From positions 1 through 64,000 of the forward strand of contig DASPNJ010000134.1 of the NCBI GenBank assembly GCA_035626595.1: 64,000 bases of DNA, given 5' to 3'. The position numbers were made by a program, and so were the translations under genes. This document shows positions 1 to 8,246 of the stretch, one piece after another. This DNA is from JAQGMV01 sp035626595 (GTDB lineage Bacteria; Pseudomonadota; Gammaproteobacteria; Burkholderiales; SG8-41). Below the pieces are notes generated by a model. That model was not told the origin of the DNA, did no database searches, and saw nothing but the letters and a program-made list of their open reading frames with translations. Each line of letters begins with the position of its first letter. Within the stretch, counting starts at the first letter, position 1.

Positions 1-1191
1 GCGAGAAGGGCAACGACGGCGGCCAGTTCTTCACGCCCCGCGAAGTGATCCGTGTCGTCGTCAAGACGCTTGCGCCTCGGGTGGGTGAGACCGTGTACGA
101 CCCGGGCTGCGGCACCGGCGGTTTTCTCGCCCAAACGTATGAATACACGCGCGCGAAGCTCGGCACGGAATCACCGCCGACGAGCTGGAGACGCTGAAAC
201 ACGACACGTACTTCGGCCGCGAGAAAGAGAACCTGATCTCTCCGATCGCCCTCGCGAATCTCGTGCTGCACGGCATCGACCAGCCGAACCTCTGGCACGG
301 CAACACTCTGACGGGCCAGGAGGTGTATGGCGGGCTGTTCGAGCATGCGCCGGGTCTCTACGACGTGGTGCTTACAAACCCGCCGTTCGGCGGGAAGGAG
401 AGCAAGGACGCGCAGACGCGGTTCGCATACAAGACGGGCGCGACACAGCTCCTCTTCCTTCAGCACGTCATCGACAGCCTCAAGCCCGGCGGACGCTGCG
501 GAATCGTGCTCGACGAAGGCGTTCTATTCAGGACGAACGAGACCGCCTTCGTTCCGACAAAACGCAAGCTCCTCGACGAGTGTGACCTGTATTGCATCGT
601 GAGCCTACCGGGGGGCGTGTTCACGACCGCGGGTGCCGGAGTGAAAACGAACCTCCTTTTCTTCGACAAGGGCAGACCGACCGAACGGATTTGTTATTAC
701 GACCTGTCCGACGTAAAGGTCGGCAAGAAGACGCCGCTCACGTCGGATCGCTTCGAGGAGTTCTTCGCGCTGCTGGCGGAGCGCGCAGATAGCGAGCGGA
801 GCTGGACTATCGATTTCTCTGCACGCAAGGCAGAAGCGAAACGCGAGGCGGATCCGCTCCGCAGCGACGCGCGCGCAACGGCTGCCCGGGCGGACGTCGC
901 ACGCGAACAGCTCAAGTCTGCGAAAAAGAGCGGCGTCGCCGATGCCGATGAGATTGCGCGGCTCGAAGAGCGTGTAGCCGAGTGCGACGCGCGTGCGCGC
1001 GAGCTGAACGGCAAAGCGCAGGCCATCGAAGACGCGGCCTTCGACCTCAAGGCTGTCAACCCGAGTGCACGCCGGGACGACGACGAGCGCACGCCCGACG
1101 AGCTCATCGCTTCATCGAGGAGAAAGGCCGGGAGGTCGCCGCGGCTCTCGAAGACCTCAAGGCGCTCACGCGCAATTCGCAGCCGGCCTAG
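1..1191 (+). pseudogene. hsdM: Type I restriction-modification DNA methylase (HsdM), 5'-partial and frameshifted
   Basis: Modification subunit of a type I restriction system (N6-adenine methylation with S-adenosylmethionine). The beginning lies left of the window. From base 3 the frame reads FFTPREV and the SAM-binding motif DPGCGTGGFL. It must then move at about 150-170 to the frame holding ITADELETL and the catalytic motif TNPPFGGKE (near 375-400). It moves again near 1110-1125 to reach the C-terminal EEKGREVAAALEDL and a stop at 1191. Both shifts have the same sense, one base missing each time. A coiled-coil-like charged stretch lies at about 830-1050. No hsdS or hsdR follows. Either a decayed gene or two assembly errors; family assignment is firm, functionality is not. 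Confidence 0.85.
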
Positions 1192-1296
1192 CGGCGGCGC
1201 CGCGCACGATAAGGGTCTCCCGTACGGCCGGGCCTGATTTGTTCCGGTTGCCGCAGACGTAGCATGCAAGCATCCAGTCATGCACGAGGAGGCAGC

Positions 1297-1488
1297 ATGC
1301 TAGGCGAATTGATGGAGTGGGTGATGAATCTGGATCGCGAGTTCGCGTTTCTGCTGGCGCTGCCGTTCGCGGTCGCGCTCGCCGGTCTGCTCGCCGAAAA
1401 ACTGCGCAGCCGTAAGGCCGCACGCGTGGAGCGCGAGGACGCGGGCGCAGTGCGCGTGCGTCACGGTCATCACGTGTGGAGTCGCTGA
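1297..1488 (+). CDS. Small single-span membrane protein, unknown
   Basis: 63-residue protein with one hydrophobic segment (about residues 14-32, FLLALPFAVALAGLL) followed by a basic then mixed-charge tail. I chose the ATG at 1297 because a GAGGAG Shine-Dalgarno lies just upstream; an in-frame ATG at 1264 would only add a polar extension. Its membrane segment resembles the unusual N-terminal segment of the MrpE-like protein at 4242 (shared FLLALP and VALA). It ends tail-to-tail 11 bases from the response regulator gene. Function not recognised. Confidence 0.55.
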   Translation: MLGELMEWVMNLDREFAFLLALPFAVALAGLLAEKLRSRKAARVEREDAGAVRVRHGHHVWSR

Positions 1489-1499
1489 AGCCGCCGGCC

Positions 1500-2105
1500 C
1501 TAGCCCTTTCCGGAGAGCACCACCCGCACGAGATCGGCAATCCGCTCGACGCCCATCTTGGCCATTACGCGCGCCTTGTGAACTTCCACGGTGCGCACGC
1601 TGATGTCGAGCTCGCTCGCGATCTCGCGGTTGTGTTTGCCGGCGACTACACGATCGAGGATTTCCCGCTCGCGTGGCGTGAGCCGCGCGAGCTGCCGCAG
1701 CATTTCCGCAGTCCGACCTGTTCGCCGCACACGCTCGGATTCGAGCTTTACTGCTTCGCGGATCGCCGCCAGTAGCTGATCGCGGTCGATCGGCTTCTCC
1801 AGGAAATCCACGGCGCCCGACTTGAAGGACGTGCGCGCCGCCGAAGTCTCGCCATGCGCGGTGATGACGATGACGGGAAGCTCTATCTGGCGCGCCTGCA
1901 GCTCGGCCTGAAGCTCGAGTCCGCTCATGCCCGGCATGCGAAGATCCACCAGCACGATTCCGGACCACTCGGATGACACCTCGTCGAGGAATGCTTCCGC
2001 ACCGGCGAAGCAGACCGTGTCGAAGCCGTGCAGCCGCAGGAGCAGCGCCAGCGAGTCCCTGACCGCGGCGTCGTCGTCGATGATGTAAACGCGCATCGGA
2101 AGCAT
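1500..2105 (-). CDS. FixJ/TtrR-type response regulator (REC-LuxR HTH)
   Basis: Two-component transcription regulator of the FixJ/NarL type. The receiver domain (residues about 5-115) has the acidic pair D10-D12, phospho-acceptor D54 (VLVDLRMPG), a Thr in VIVITAHGE and Lys in FLEKPID. The C-terminal LuxR helix-turn-helix (about 140-200) contains LTPREREIL and the recognition part NREIASELDISVRTVEVHKARVM in outline. The start at 2105 overlaps the kinase stop by one base (TGATG), a coupled arrangement; a longer upstream extension would run inside the kinase gene. Partner of the kinase next door. The divergent antiporter operon is a plausible target (inference). Confidence 0.9.
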   Translation of the reverse strand: MLPMRVYIIDDDAAVRDSLALLLRLHGFDTVCFAGAEAFLDEVSSEWSGIVLVDLRMPGMSGLELQAELQARQIELPVIVITAHGETSAARTSFKSGAVDFLEKPIDRDQLLAAIREAVKLESERVRRTGRTAEMLRQLARLTPREREILDRVVAGKHNREIASELDISVRTVEVHKARVMAKMGVERIADLVRVVLSGKG

Positions 2106-4126
2106 CAGGCCCTCGATGCGCCTTCCTGCAGCGCCGGGAGCGTCATCACGAAACGCGCGCCGCCCGTGCTTCGATCGAGCCACAGGCGTCCGCCGTGGCG
2201 CTCCACGATCGAGCGGCTGATGGCAAGCCCGAGACCGGTGCCTTCCTTCCTCGACGTTACGAACGACCTGAAGAGCTGCTCGGCGATCGCGGGCGCGACA
2301 CCCGGACCCGTATCCTCAACGGCGATTTGCACCCCTCCAGGCTGGGCGCGTGAGGCGGCAATCACGATCTGCCGCCGTTCGGACGCGGCATCGACCAGCG
2401 CATCGACCGCGTTGCGGACGACATTGTGCAGAACCATCTCGATCTGCACCCGGTCCACCACCAGCGGCGGCACATCCGCGTCGATATCGGCGGCGACTTC
2501 GATGCCGTGACGCTCGATGCGCGTCCTGAGCGGCGCGAGCGCGTTTTCGACGAGCGCCTCCACCTGCACCTGTTCGGTCGTGCCGGGGTCGTGGCGGTAG
2601 AACTCGCGCAGCCGGCGCACGATGCTGCCCGCGCGCTCCACTTCGCCGGCCGTCTTGTGCATCGTATCGAGCAGGCTGGGATCCGCCGGATCGTTTCTGG
2701 CGAGCAGCATCTCGAGCGCCTGCACGTACGCCGATGCGGCCGTCAGGGGCTGGTTGAGCTCGTGCGCGAGCGCGGAGGCCATTTCCGCAGCCGCGGCAAT
2801 TCTCAGCGTGCGATCGAGGTGCTGATCGCGCTCGCGCAGCTTTTCTTCCATGCGGCTGCGATCGGTCGTGTCCCTGATGACTCCGATATAAACCGGCCGA
2901 CCATCGACCAGCGTGCTGCCGAACGACACTTCGACCGGGAGCTCGCTCGCGTCGCTGCGCCGTGCGCGCGCGCGGAGCGCTCTCGTGCCCGCGAGATTCG
3001 AGGGCAGATCGACGATCAGCTCGGACAGGCTCGTGTCGGCGAGGGCGACGGCTTCCCGGCCGAACAACGCTTCGGCGGCTCGATTCGCACGCGTTACACG
3101 ACACTGATCGTCGAGGCTCACGATCGCGTCAGGCGCGGTGGCGACGATCGTGTTCAGCTCGGCTTCGCTGCTTTCGAGCGCGTGGCGCGCGCGGCGCCAC
3201 TGCGTCGCAGACATGCCGAGGAACGCGCCGGTCACGGTGAGCGCCAGCATCAGGAGTTGGAACTGGAGTACCCAGTCGGTGGTGTAGCCCGCGAGCTGCA
3301 CCGCGGCGATCAGGCCGAGCTGGGTGGCTAGCAGGCCCGCGGTCGCACCTTCGAATCCGTAGCGGATGCTGATCCACACGAGCGGCATGAACAGCAGGTA
3401 GAAGAGATTCGCCGCGTGCCCCGGCTCGAGGGTCGAGATGAGCCCGAGCACCGCCGCGATGCTCAGCGCCTGGAGCACGACCTCGATCGTGATGCGCGGC
3501 CGTATGCCTCGCGCGGCGCGCGCGCCGTGAATCAGCAGGAAGGGCGTGGTGGTCGCGATGCCGATCACGTCGCCCACCCAGAAATACAGGGTGTGGTCGG
3601 CGAACTCCGACCACGCGAGCGCGCCGGTCGCAACGTGCGCGAAGACATACGCCGCGGCGATCACGATCGAGCCCGCGCTCACCACCGTGACGAACAGCAT
3701 CAGATCGCGCAGTGACCGGAACCGGGGATCGAACGCCGAGCGCTTGAGGATCACCGCAATTGCCGTATAGCCGCCGGCGAGAATCGCCGCATACAGCACG
3801 ACCTCGCCAAAGTCGGCGTGGCCGTGCCGCACGGTGATCTCCGCCAGCGCGCAGGCGACGAGCAGCGCCGGCGCATAGCGCAGCCCGAGCCCGAGAAGCA
3901 GCGCGAGACTCAGGCCGGGCGGAGGATTCCATACGGTTATCGCGTACGGGCCGAGCGGGTGGATGAACGACAGCCAGTCGAGGAACACGTACACGACTAC
4001 GTACGCGAGCACGACGGCGCCGCCGATGCTCATCGGCGATCTGGAGCGGTTCTCGCCGCGCCGCGACAGGTACTCGCTGATCGTGCTCGATGGCATTGAG
4101 CGGCCAAGTATAGGGGCTTGTCTCAT
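2105..4126 (-). CDS. Sensor histidine kinase, MASE1-PAS-HisKA-HATPase
   Basis: 673-residue inner-membrane kinase. Residues about 35-305 hold eight or so hydrophobic spans of a MASE1-type sensor region (contains WNPPPGLSLALL). A PAS domain covers about 320-425. The dimerisation/phosphorylation box SALAHELNQPLT has His455. The ATPase domain has the N-box HNVVRNAVDAL, the G1 box DTGPGV and the G2 box GTGLGLAIS. The HELNQP box is typical of FixL-like kinases. The start is uncertain: ATG at 4126 or 4096, neither with a strong ribosome site. Faces the Mrp operon across a 115-base divergent region. The signal is unknown. Confidence 0.9.
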   Translation of the reverse strand: MRQAPILGRSMPSSTISEYLSRRGENRSRSPMSIGGAVVLAYVVVYVFLDWLSFIHPLGPYAITVWNPPPGLSLALLLGLGLRYAPALLVACALAEITVRHGHADFGEVVLYAAILAGGYTAIAVILKRSAFDPRFRSLRDLMLFVTVVSAGSIVIAAAYVFAHVATGALAWSEFADHTLYFWVGDVIGIATTTPFLLIHGARAARGIRPRITIEVVLQALSIAAVLGLISTLEPGHAANLFYLLFMPLVWISIRYGFEGATAGLLATQLGLIAAVQLAGYTTDWVLQFQLLMLALTVTGAFLGMSATQWRRARHALESSEAELNTIVATAPDAIVSLDDQCRVTRANRAAEALFGREAVALADTSLSELIVDLPSNLAGTRALRARARRSDASELPVEVSFGSTLVDGRPVYIGVIRDTTDRSRMEEKLRERDQHLDRTLRIAAAAEMASALAHELNQPLTAASAYVQALEMLLARNDPADPSLLDTMHKTAGEVERAGSIVRRLREFYRHDPGTTEQVQVEALVENALAPLRTRIERHGIEVAADIDADVPPLVVDRVQIEMVLHNVVRNAVDALVDAASERRQIVIAASRAQPGGVQIAVEDTGPGVAPAIAEQLFRSFVTSRKEGTGLGLAISRSIVERHGGRLWLDRSTGGARFVMTLPALQEGASRA

Positions 4127-4241
4127 GGTGCCGCTGCGTGCGCACGATGGCTATACGGGAATCACGTACGCGATGCGCTGATTCGCGTTTTCACGGGGTC
4201 GCGGACGATATGCGTTCGACGCAGGCCACGGAGTGATGAAC
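4127..4241. promoter_or_regulatory. Divergent intergenic region between kinase/regulator pair and mrp operon
   Basis: 115 bases separate the starts of the kinase (leftward) and mrpE (rightward), so promoters for both should be here. I see a GC-poor part around 4140-4215 and short dyads such as CGTACG near 4168, but no convincing sigma-70 pair or operator that I could name. Assigned by position only. Confidence 0.4.
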
Positions 4242-4817
4242 ATGAGCGCATGGTGGGAATCTGTCGATCGGGTGTACCTGTTCCTGCTGGCGTTGCCGGT
4301 GCTCGTCGCGCTCGCGGCGTACCTGCGGCACCGTTGGGACACACGACGCAAGGTGAGCTCCGGCGCCGTGCTGTTCGGGTTCTGGATGACGCTTTCGGGG
4401 TACCTCGAGCCGTTCCTCGTAAGCGCGGGCGCCGCCTCCGCGGCAGCGGTGGTATGGCTCGCTCACCGCATGGCATTGATCGATCATGAAAGCCATCCGG
4501 TGTATCTCCTGCGCAGGTTTTTCACCTACTTCCCGTGGCTTCTGAAGGAAATCGCGAAGAGCGCGTGGGACGTCTCGAAGATCATCCTGACCCCGCGCCT
4601 GCCCGTATCTCCCGCGCTCGTGCGCGTCAAACCCACGCAGCGCACGATCGTCGGGGTCGTCACGTACGCAAACTCCATCACGCTCACGCCCGGAACGCTT
4701 TCGGTCGAGGTCGGCCCCGGCATGATCCTCGTGCACGCGCTGACCGGCGCGGGCGCCGCCTCGCTCCTGACCGGCGATATGGACCGCAGGGTGACGGTGT
4801 TCGAGGGCGCGGCGTGA
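4242..4817 (+). CDS. mrpE: Mrp-type antiporter subunit E, with extra N-terminal membrane segment
   Basis: MrpE/MnhE subunit of a multisubunit cation/proton antiporter (CPA3 family), inner membrane. The core is clear: GFWMTLSGYLEP, WLLKEIAKSAWDV, ANSITLTPGTLSVEV and MDRRV. Length is 191 residues against roughly 160 usual. The excess is a N-terminal hydrophobic span plus basic loop (residues about 8-38) before the normal start region. The ATG at 4242 is chosen because GGAG at 4230-4233 sits 8 bases upstream; GTG 4233 and ATG 4236 are too close to it. First gene of the operon; its stop overlaps the mrpF start (TGATG). Confidence 0.9.
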   Translation: MSAWWESVDRVYLFLLALPVLVALAAYLRHRWDTRRKVSSGAVLFGFWMTLSGYLEPFLVSAGAASAAAVVWLAHRMALIDHESHPVYLLRRFFTYFPWLLKEIAKSAWDVSKIILTPRLPVSPALVRVKPTQRTIVGVVTYANSITLTPGTLSVEVGPGMILVHALTGAGAASLLTGDMDRRVTVFEGAA

Positions 4818-5104
4818 TGTTCGCTGCCGTTTCAGCCGCATTGCTCGTCGCGCTCGCGCTCGTGCTCGTGCGCGCGTTTCTGGGGCCCACGGTATTCGAC
4901 CGCGCGCAGGCCGCGAATACGGTCGGAACGCTCGCCGTGCTGCTGCTGTGCGTTTTCGGTTTTCTGTCGGGCAGGCCGGATTTTCTCGATCTCGCGATCG
5001 TATACGGCCTGCTCAATCTGGTGGGCACGCTCGCGGTGCTGAAGTACTTCGAATACGGCGCGCTCGGCGCAGGCGCAGAGCCGCCCCGGCGCCCGACGCC
5101 GTGA
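4817..5104 (+). CDS. mrpF: Mrp-type antiporter subunit F
   Basis: 95-residue MrpF/MnhF (PhaF) family protein with three predicted membrane spans. The diagnostic stretch is RAFLGPTVFDRAQAANT followed by DLAIVYGLLNLVGTLAVLKY. ATG overlaps the mrpE stop by one base. The C-terminal Pro-rich tail is short. Small membrane subunit; its individual role in Mrp complexes is structural and not defined by the sequence. Confidence 0.92.
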   Translation: MFAAVSAALLVALALVLVRAFLGPTVFDRAQAANTVGTLAVLLLCVFGFLSGRPDFLDLAIVYGLLNLVGTLAVLKYFEYGALGAGAEPPRRPTP

Positions 5105-5430
5105 ACGCGTTGCTCGATGCTGCAAGCTGGGGGTTGCTGCTCGCGGGCGGCGGCTTTTGCGTGATCAGCGCGATCGGGCTCATCCGCATGCCCGATTTCT
5201 ACACCCGCATGCACGCGGCGAGCGTGGCCGACACGCTCGGCGCAGGCCTGATACTGCTCGGGCTGATGCTGCAGGCGGGCCTGACGCTCGTTACGGCGAA
5301 GCTCCTGATCCTCGCCTTGCTCATCCTCTTCACCACGCCCGCCGCCGCGCACGCGCTCGCGCGCGCGGCGTTCGTGCGCGGCGTGACACCGGTGCTCGCG
5401 CCCGGCGCATCCGAGCCATGGAAGGCGTAA
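5101..5430 (+). CDS. mrpG: Mrp-type antiporter subunit G
   Basis: 109-residue MrpG/MnhG family membrane protein with three spans and the family signature IGLIRMPDFYTRMHAAS followed by ADTLGAGLILLGL. Translation starts with GTG at 5101, overlapping the mrpF stop in a GTGA junction; no ATG lies near. It overlaps the next gene by 13 bases, which again argues for coupled translation of the operon. Confidence 0.92.
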   Translation: MNALLDAASWGLLLAGGGFCVISAIGLIRMPDFYTRMHAASVADTLGAGLILLGLMLQAGLTLVTAKLLILALLILFTTPAAAHALARAAFVRGVTPVLAPGASEPWKA

Positions 5431-5960
5431 TCGCCGGCGCGCTGCTCACCATGATGGCTGCGGCGACCGTGGCCATCGCGGTACAGCGCAATCTGTTCGC
5501 GGTTGTGATCCTGAGCGGCATCTACAGCTTTCTCATGGCTACGGTGCTGGTCGCGCTCGATGCCGTCGATGTCGCGATGACCGAAGCGGCCGTGGGTGCG
5601 GGAATCTCGACCGTGTTGCTGCTCTCCGCGCTGCACCTGAGCCGGGGCGAGGAGGTGAAGCCGCTGCACAAGCCGCTGCTGCCGCTGGCCGTCGCCGTGG
5701 CGACGGGGGGCGCGCTCGTGTACGGCACGCTCGATCTGCCGGCCTTCTCGGATCCCCAGGCGGCGATACACGCGCACGTCGCGCCGCGTTACATCGAGCA
5801 GGCGTATCGCGAAACCGGCGTCGAGAACATCGTCACCGCGGTGCTCGCGAGCTATCGCGGCTACGACACCCTCGGTGAAACGACCGTGGTCTTCACCGCC
5901 GGGGTGGGCGTGATTGCCCTGCTGCGCAGGCGCCGTCGGGCAGAGAAAGCTCGCGCATGA
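5418..5960 (+). CDS. DUF4040 membrane protein (MrpA C-terminal/MbhD-like subunit)
   Basis: 180-residue membrane protein. The first part (residues 1-75) is a DUF4040 domain, the module that forms the C-terminal part of MrpA or the separate MbhD subunit of membrane hydrogenases; the core is DVAMTEAAVGAGISTVLL. The second half has another span and a periplasmic-type loop ending in a basic tail. It starts inside the end of mrpG and ends in an ATGA junction with mrpB. In this operon the usual large MrpA is not present as one gene; this gene supplies the small end of it and later D/NuoL-like genes supply the antiporter part. Confidence 0.85.
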   Translation: MEGVIAGALLTMMAAATVAIAVQRNLFAVVILSGIYSFLMATVLVALDAVDVAMTEAAVGAGISTVLLLSALHLSRGEEVKPLHKPLLPLAVAVATGGALVYGTLDLPAFSDPQAAIHAHVAPRYIEQAYRETGVENIVTAVLASYRGYDTLGETTVVFTAGVGVIALLRRRRRAEKARA

Positions 5961-6388
5961 AGGACTACCTCGTCCTGCGCGTGATCGCGAAGCTGATGAT
6001 CGGCTTCATGCTGCTCTTCGCGCTGTACGTGCAGTTCCACGGCGATTTTGGGCCGGGCGGCGGCTTTCAGGCCGGCGTGATCGTGGCAGCCTCGATCGTG
6101 CTCTACGCGATCATCTACGGGCTCGATGCCGCGCGCACGGTGATACCGGACCGCGTCATCGAGGCGCTGATCGCGGTCGGCGTGCTCGTCTTTGCCGGCG
6201 TGGGCGTCGCAGGGCTGCTCCTCGGCGGCAATTACCTCGATTACTTCGTCCTGTCCGGCGATCCGGTGCACGGGCAGCACCGCGGGATCTTCTGGGTCGA
6301 GGCGGGCGTGCTGATAACGGTGTTCGCGGTCATGCTGAAGGTGTTTTATCTCTTCGCGAGCCGCGGCCGCGAGGCAGACGCCGAATGA
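5957..6388 (+). CDS. mrpB: Mrp-type antiporter subunit B
   Basis: 143-residue MrpB/MnhB family protein with four spans and the family hallmark HGDFGPGGGFQAGV (residues about 28-42), as well as RGIFWVEAGVLITV near the end. ATG overlaps the preceding stop (ATGA) and its own stop overlaps mrpC in the same way. Confidence 0.93.
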   Translation: MKDYLVLRVIAKLMIGFMLLFALYVQFHGDFGPGGGFQAGVIVAASIVLYAIIYGLDAARTVIPDRVIEALIAVGVLVFAGVGVAGLLLGGNYLDYFVLSGDPVHGQHRGIFWVEAGVLITVFAVMLKVFYLFASRGREADAE

Positions 6389-6765
6389 CCGTCATCGCCG
6401 CTCAGTTTACGTACTGGGTCACGATCTTCATCGCGATCGCGGGGCTTTACATCGTGATCGCGCGCGGCAACCTCATCAAGAAGCTCGTGGGGCTCTCCAT
6501 ATTCCAGACTTCGGTCTACCTGCTCTACATCGCACCCGGCAAGCTGATCGGCGGCACCGCACCCATCTACTCGGTGGATTTCGCGATCTACTCGAATCCG
6601 CTTCCGCACGTGCTCATCCTCACCGCGATCGTGGTCGGTGTGGCCACGCTCGCGCTCGGTCTTGCGCTTGTCGTGCGTATCCGGGAGGCGTACGGCACGA
6701 TCGAGGAGGACGAGATCCTCGCGCAGGAGGCGCCACCCGACGCCGTCGCGACGCCGCGGCCGTAG
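6385..6765 (+). CDS. mrpC: Mrp-type antiporter subunit C (NuoK-like)
   Basis: 126-residue MrpC/MnhC protein, homologous to NuoK of complex I. Three spans; family features are GLYIVIARGNLIKKLVGL and DPLPHVL-type SNPLPHVLILTAIVVGVATLALGLALV. The ATG at 6385 overlaps the mrpB stop; sequence upstream of it in the same frame is out-of-frame mrpB and is not used. A charged 25-residue cytoplasmic tail follows the last span. Confidence 0.92.
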   Translation: MTVIAAQFTYWVTIFIAIAGLYIVIARGNLIKKLVGLSIFQTSVYLLYIAPGKLIGGTAPIYSVDFAIYSNPLPHVLILTAIVVGVATLALGLALVVRIREAYGTIEEDEILAQEAPPDAVATPRP

Positions 6766-6767
6766 CC

Positions 6768-8246
6768 ATGACGTCGCATTTCCCGATCCTGCAGGTGGTC
6801 CTGCCGCTGCTTGCTGCGCCGGTGATGGTCCTCGCGCGGCGCGCCGGCATAACGTGGCTCATTGCCGTGGCGATGAGCGCGGCCGTGCTCGGCATGGCCG
6901 GGTGGCTCTTCGTGCAGACCGGCGCCGGCGAGACGATCTCGTACGCCATCGGAAGCTGGCCGCCGCCGTGGGGCATCGAGTACCGCATCGACGCGGCGAA
7001 CGCGTACGTGATGCTGCTCGTCGCCGCCATCGGTCTCCTCGTGGCGCTCTACAGCCGCGCCAGCATCGCCGCGGAAATTCCCGCCGACCAGCACTATCTC
7101 TTCTACACCATGTTCGCGCTGTGCCTCACCGGGCTACTCGGCATGGCGGCGACGGGCGACGCGTTCAACCTCTTCGTGTTCCTGGAGATCGCCTCGCTCT
7201 CGACCTACGTGCTGATCGCGCTCGGACGCGACCGGCGCGCGCTCGTGGCCGCATACCAGTACCTCATTACCGGCACCATCGGCGCCAGCTTCATCGTGAT
7301 CGGCGTAGGGCTCGCGTACCTCGAAACCGGCACGCTCAACCTCGCCGACATGGCGACGCGCCTGCCGGACGTAAGCGATCAGCGCTCGGTGCGCGCCGCG
7401 CTCGCCTTCCTCACGGTCGGCGTATCGCTCAAGCTCGCGCTGTTCCCCCTGCACCTGTGGCTGCCGAACGCCTACACGTACGCGCCTTCGGCGGTGGCCG
7501 CGTTCCTGGCGGCGACCGCCACGAAAGTCGCCGTGTACGTGCTCATGCGGCTGTACTACAGCGTATTCGGCGCAAAGCTCGTATTCGAGGAGCTGGCGGT
7601 CGGACGCGTGCTGATCGCGCTCTCGCTCGCCGCGATGGTGATCGCCTCCGCCGTCGCTATTTTCCAGCGCGACGTGAAGCGCATGTTCGCCTACTCCAGC
7701 ATCGCGCAGGTCGGTTACATCACGCTCGGCATCGGCATCGCCTCCGAGACGGGCCTCATCGCGGGGATCGTCCACCTCTTCAATCACGCGCTCACCAAGG
7801 GCGCGATCTTCATGCTCCTCGGCTGCATTGCACTGCGTGCGGGCGGCGTGGGCTTCGATCGCATCGCGGGCATCGGCCGCGTGATGCCGCTCACGAGCTT
7901 CGGCATCGTGATCGGGGGCTTGAGCCTGATCGGCGTGCCGGGCACTGCCGGCTTCGTGAGCAAGTGGTATCTCGTCGTTGCTGCCCTCGAGCAGGGCGCG
8001 TTATGGCTCGCCGTGCTGGTGGTCGCCTCTTCGCTGCTGGCGATCGTTTACGTGTGGCGCTTCGTCGAAGCCGCGTATTTCAACGCGCCTTCGGCGCACA
8101 TCGCGGCGCTGAAGGAGGCGCCAGCGGGCATGCTCGCGCTGAGCTGGGTCATGATCGCGGCGTGCATCTACTTCGGGCTCGACACCCGGCTCACGCTGGG
8201 TGGCGCGACCGACGCCGCAGGCGCGCTGATGCGCGGGTGGCCATGA
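6768..8246 (+). CDS. mrpD: Mrp-type antiporter subunit D (NuoM/NuoN-like)
   Basis: 492-residue polytopic proton-translocating subunit of the Mrp/complex I antiporter family. Charged membrane residues expected for a working ion channel are present: Glu in FVFLEIASLSTYVLI, Lys in VSLKLALFPLHLWLP and Lys in TATKVAVYVLMR, followed by FNHALTKGAIFMLLG. Predicted 13-14 spans. Starts two bases after the mrpC stop; ends in an ATGA overlap with the next D-type subunit. Confidence 0.93.
   Translation: MTSHFPILQVVLPLLAAPVMVLARRAGITWLIAVAMSAAVLGMAGWLFVQTGAGETISYAIGSWPPPWGIEYRIDAANAYVMLLVAAIGLLVALYSRASIAAEIPADQHYLFYTMFALCLTGLLGMAATGDAFNLFVFLEIASLSTYVLIALGRDRRALVAAYQYLITGTIGASFIVIGVGLAYLETGTLNLADMATRLPDVSDQRSVRAALAFLTVGVSLKLALFPLHLWLPNAYTYAPSAVAAFLAATATKVAVYVLMRLYYSVFGAKLVFEELAVGRVLIALSLAAMVIASAVAIFQRDVKRMFAYSSIAQVGYITLGIGIASETGLIAGIVHLFNHALTKGAIFMLLGCIALRAGGVGFDRIAGIGRVMPLTSFGIVIGGLSLIGVPGTAGFVSKWYLVVAALEQGALWLAVLVVASSLLAIVYVWRFVEAAYFNAPSAHIAALKEAPAGMLALSWVMIAACIYFGLDTRLTLGGATDAAGALMRGWP

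Noticed and set aside
2426..3331. 301-residue plus-strand reading frame over the kinase gene
   Set aside because: Composition (His, Arg, Ala rich) and lack of motifs mark it as antisense shadow of the histidine kinase.
6638..8242. Upstream extension of the second antiporter subunit
   Set aside because: This frame runs through mrpD without meaning; the ATGA junction at 8243 is the start.
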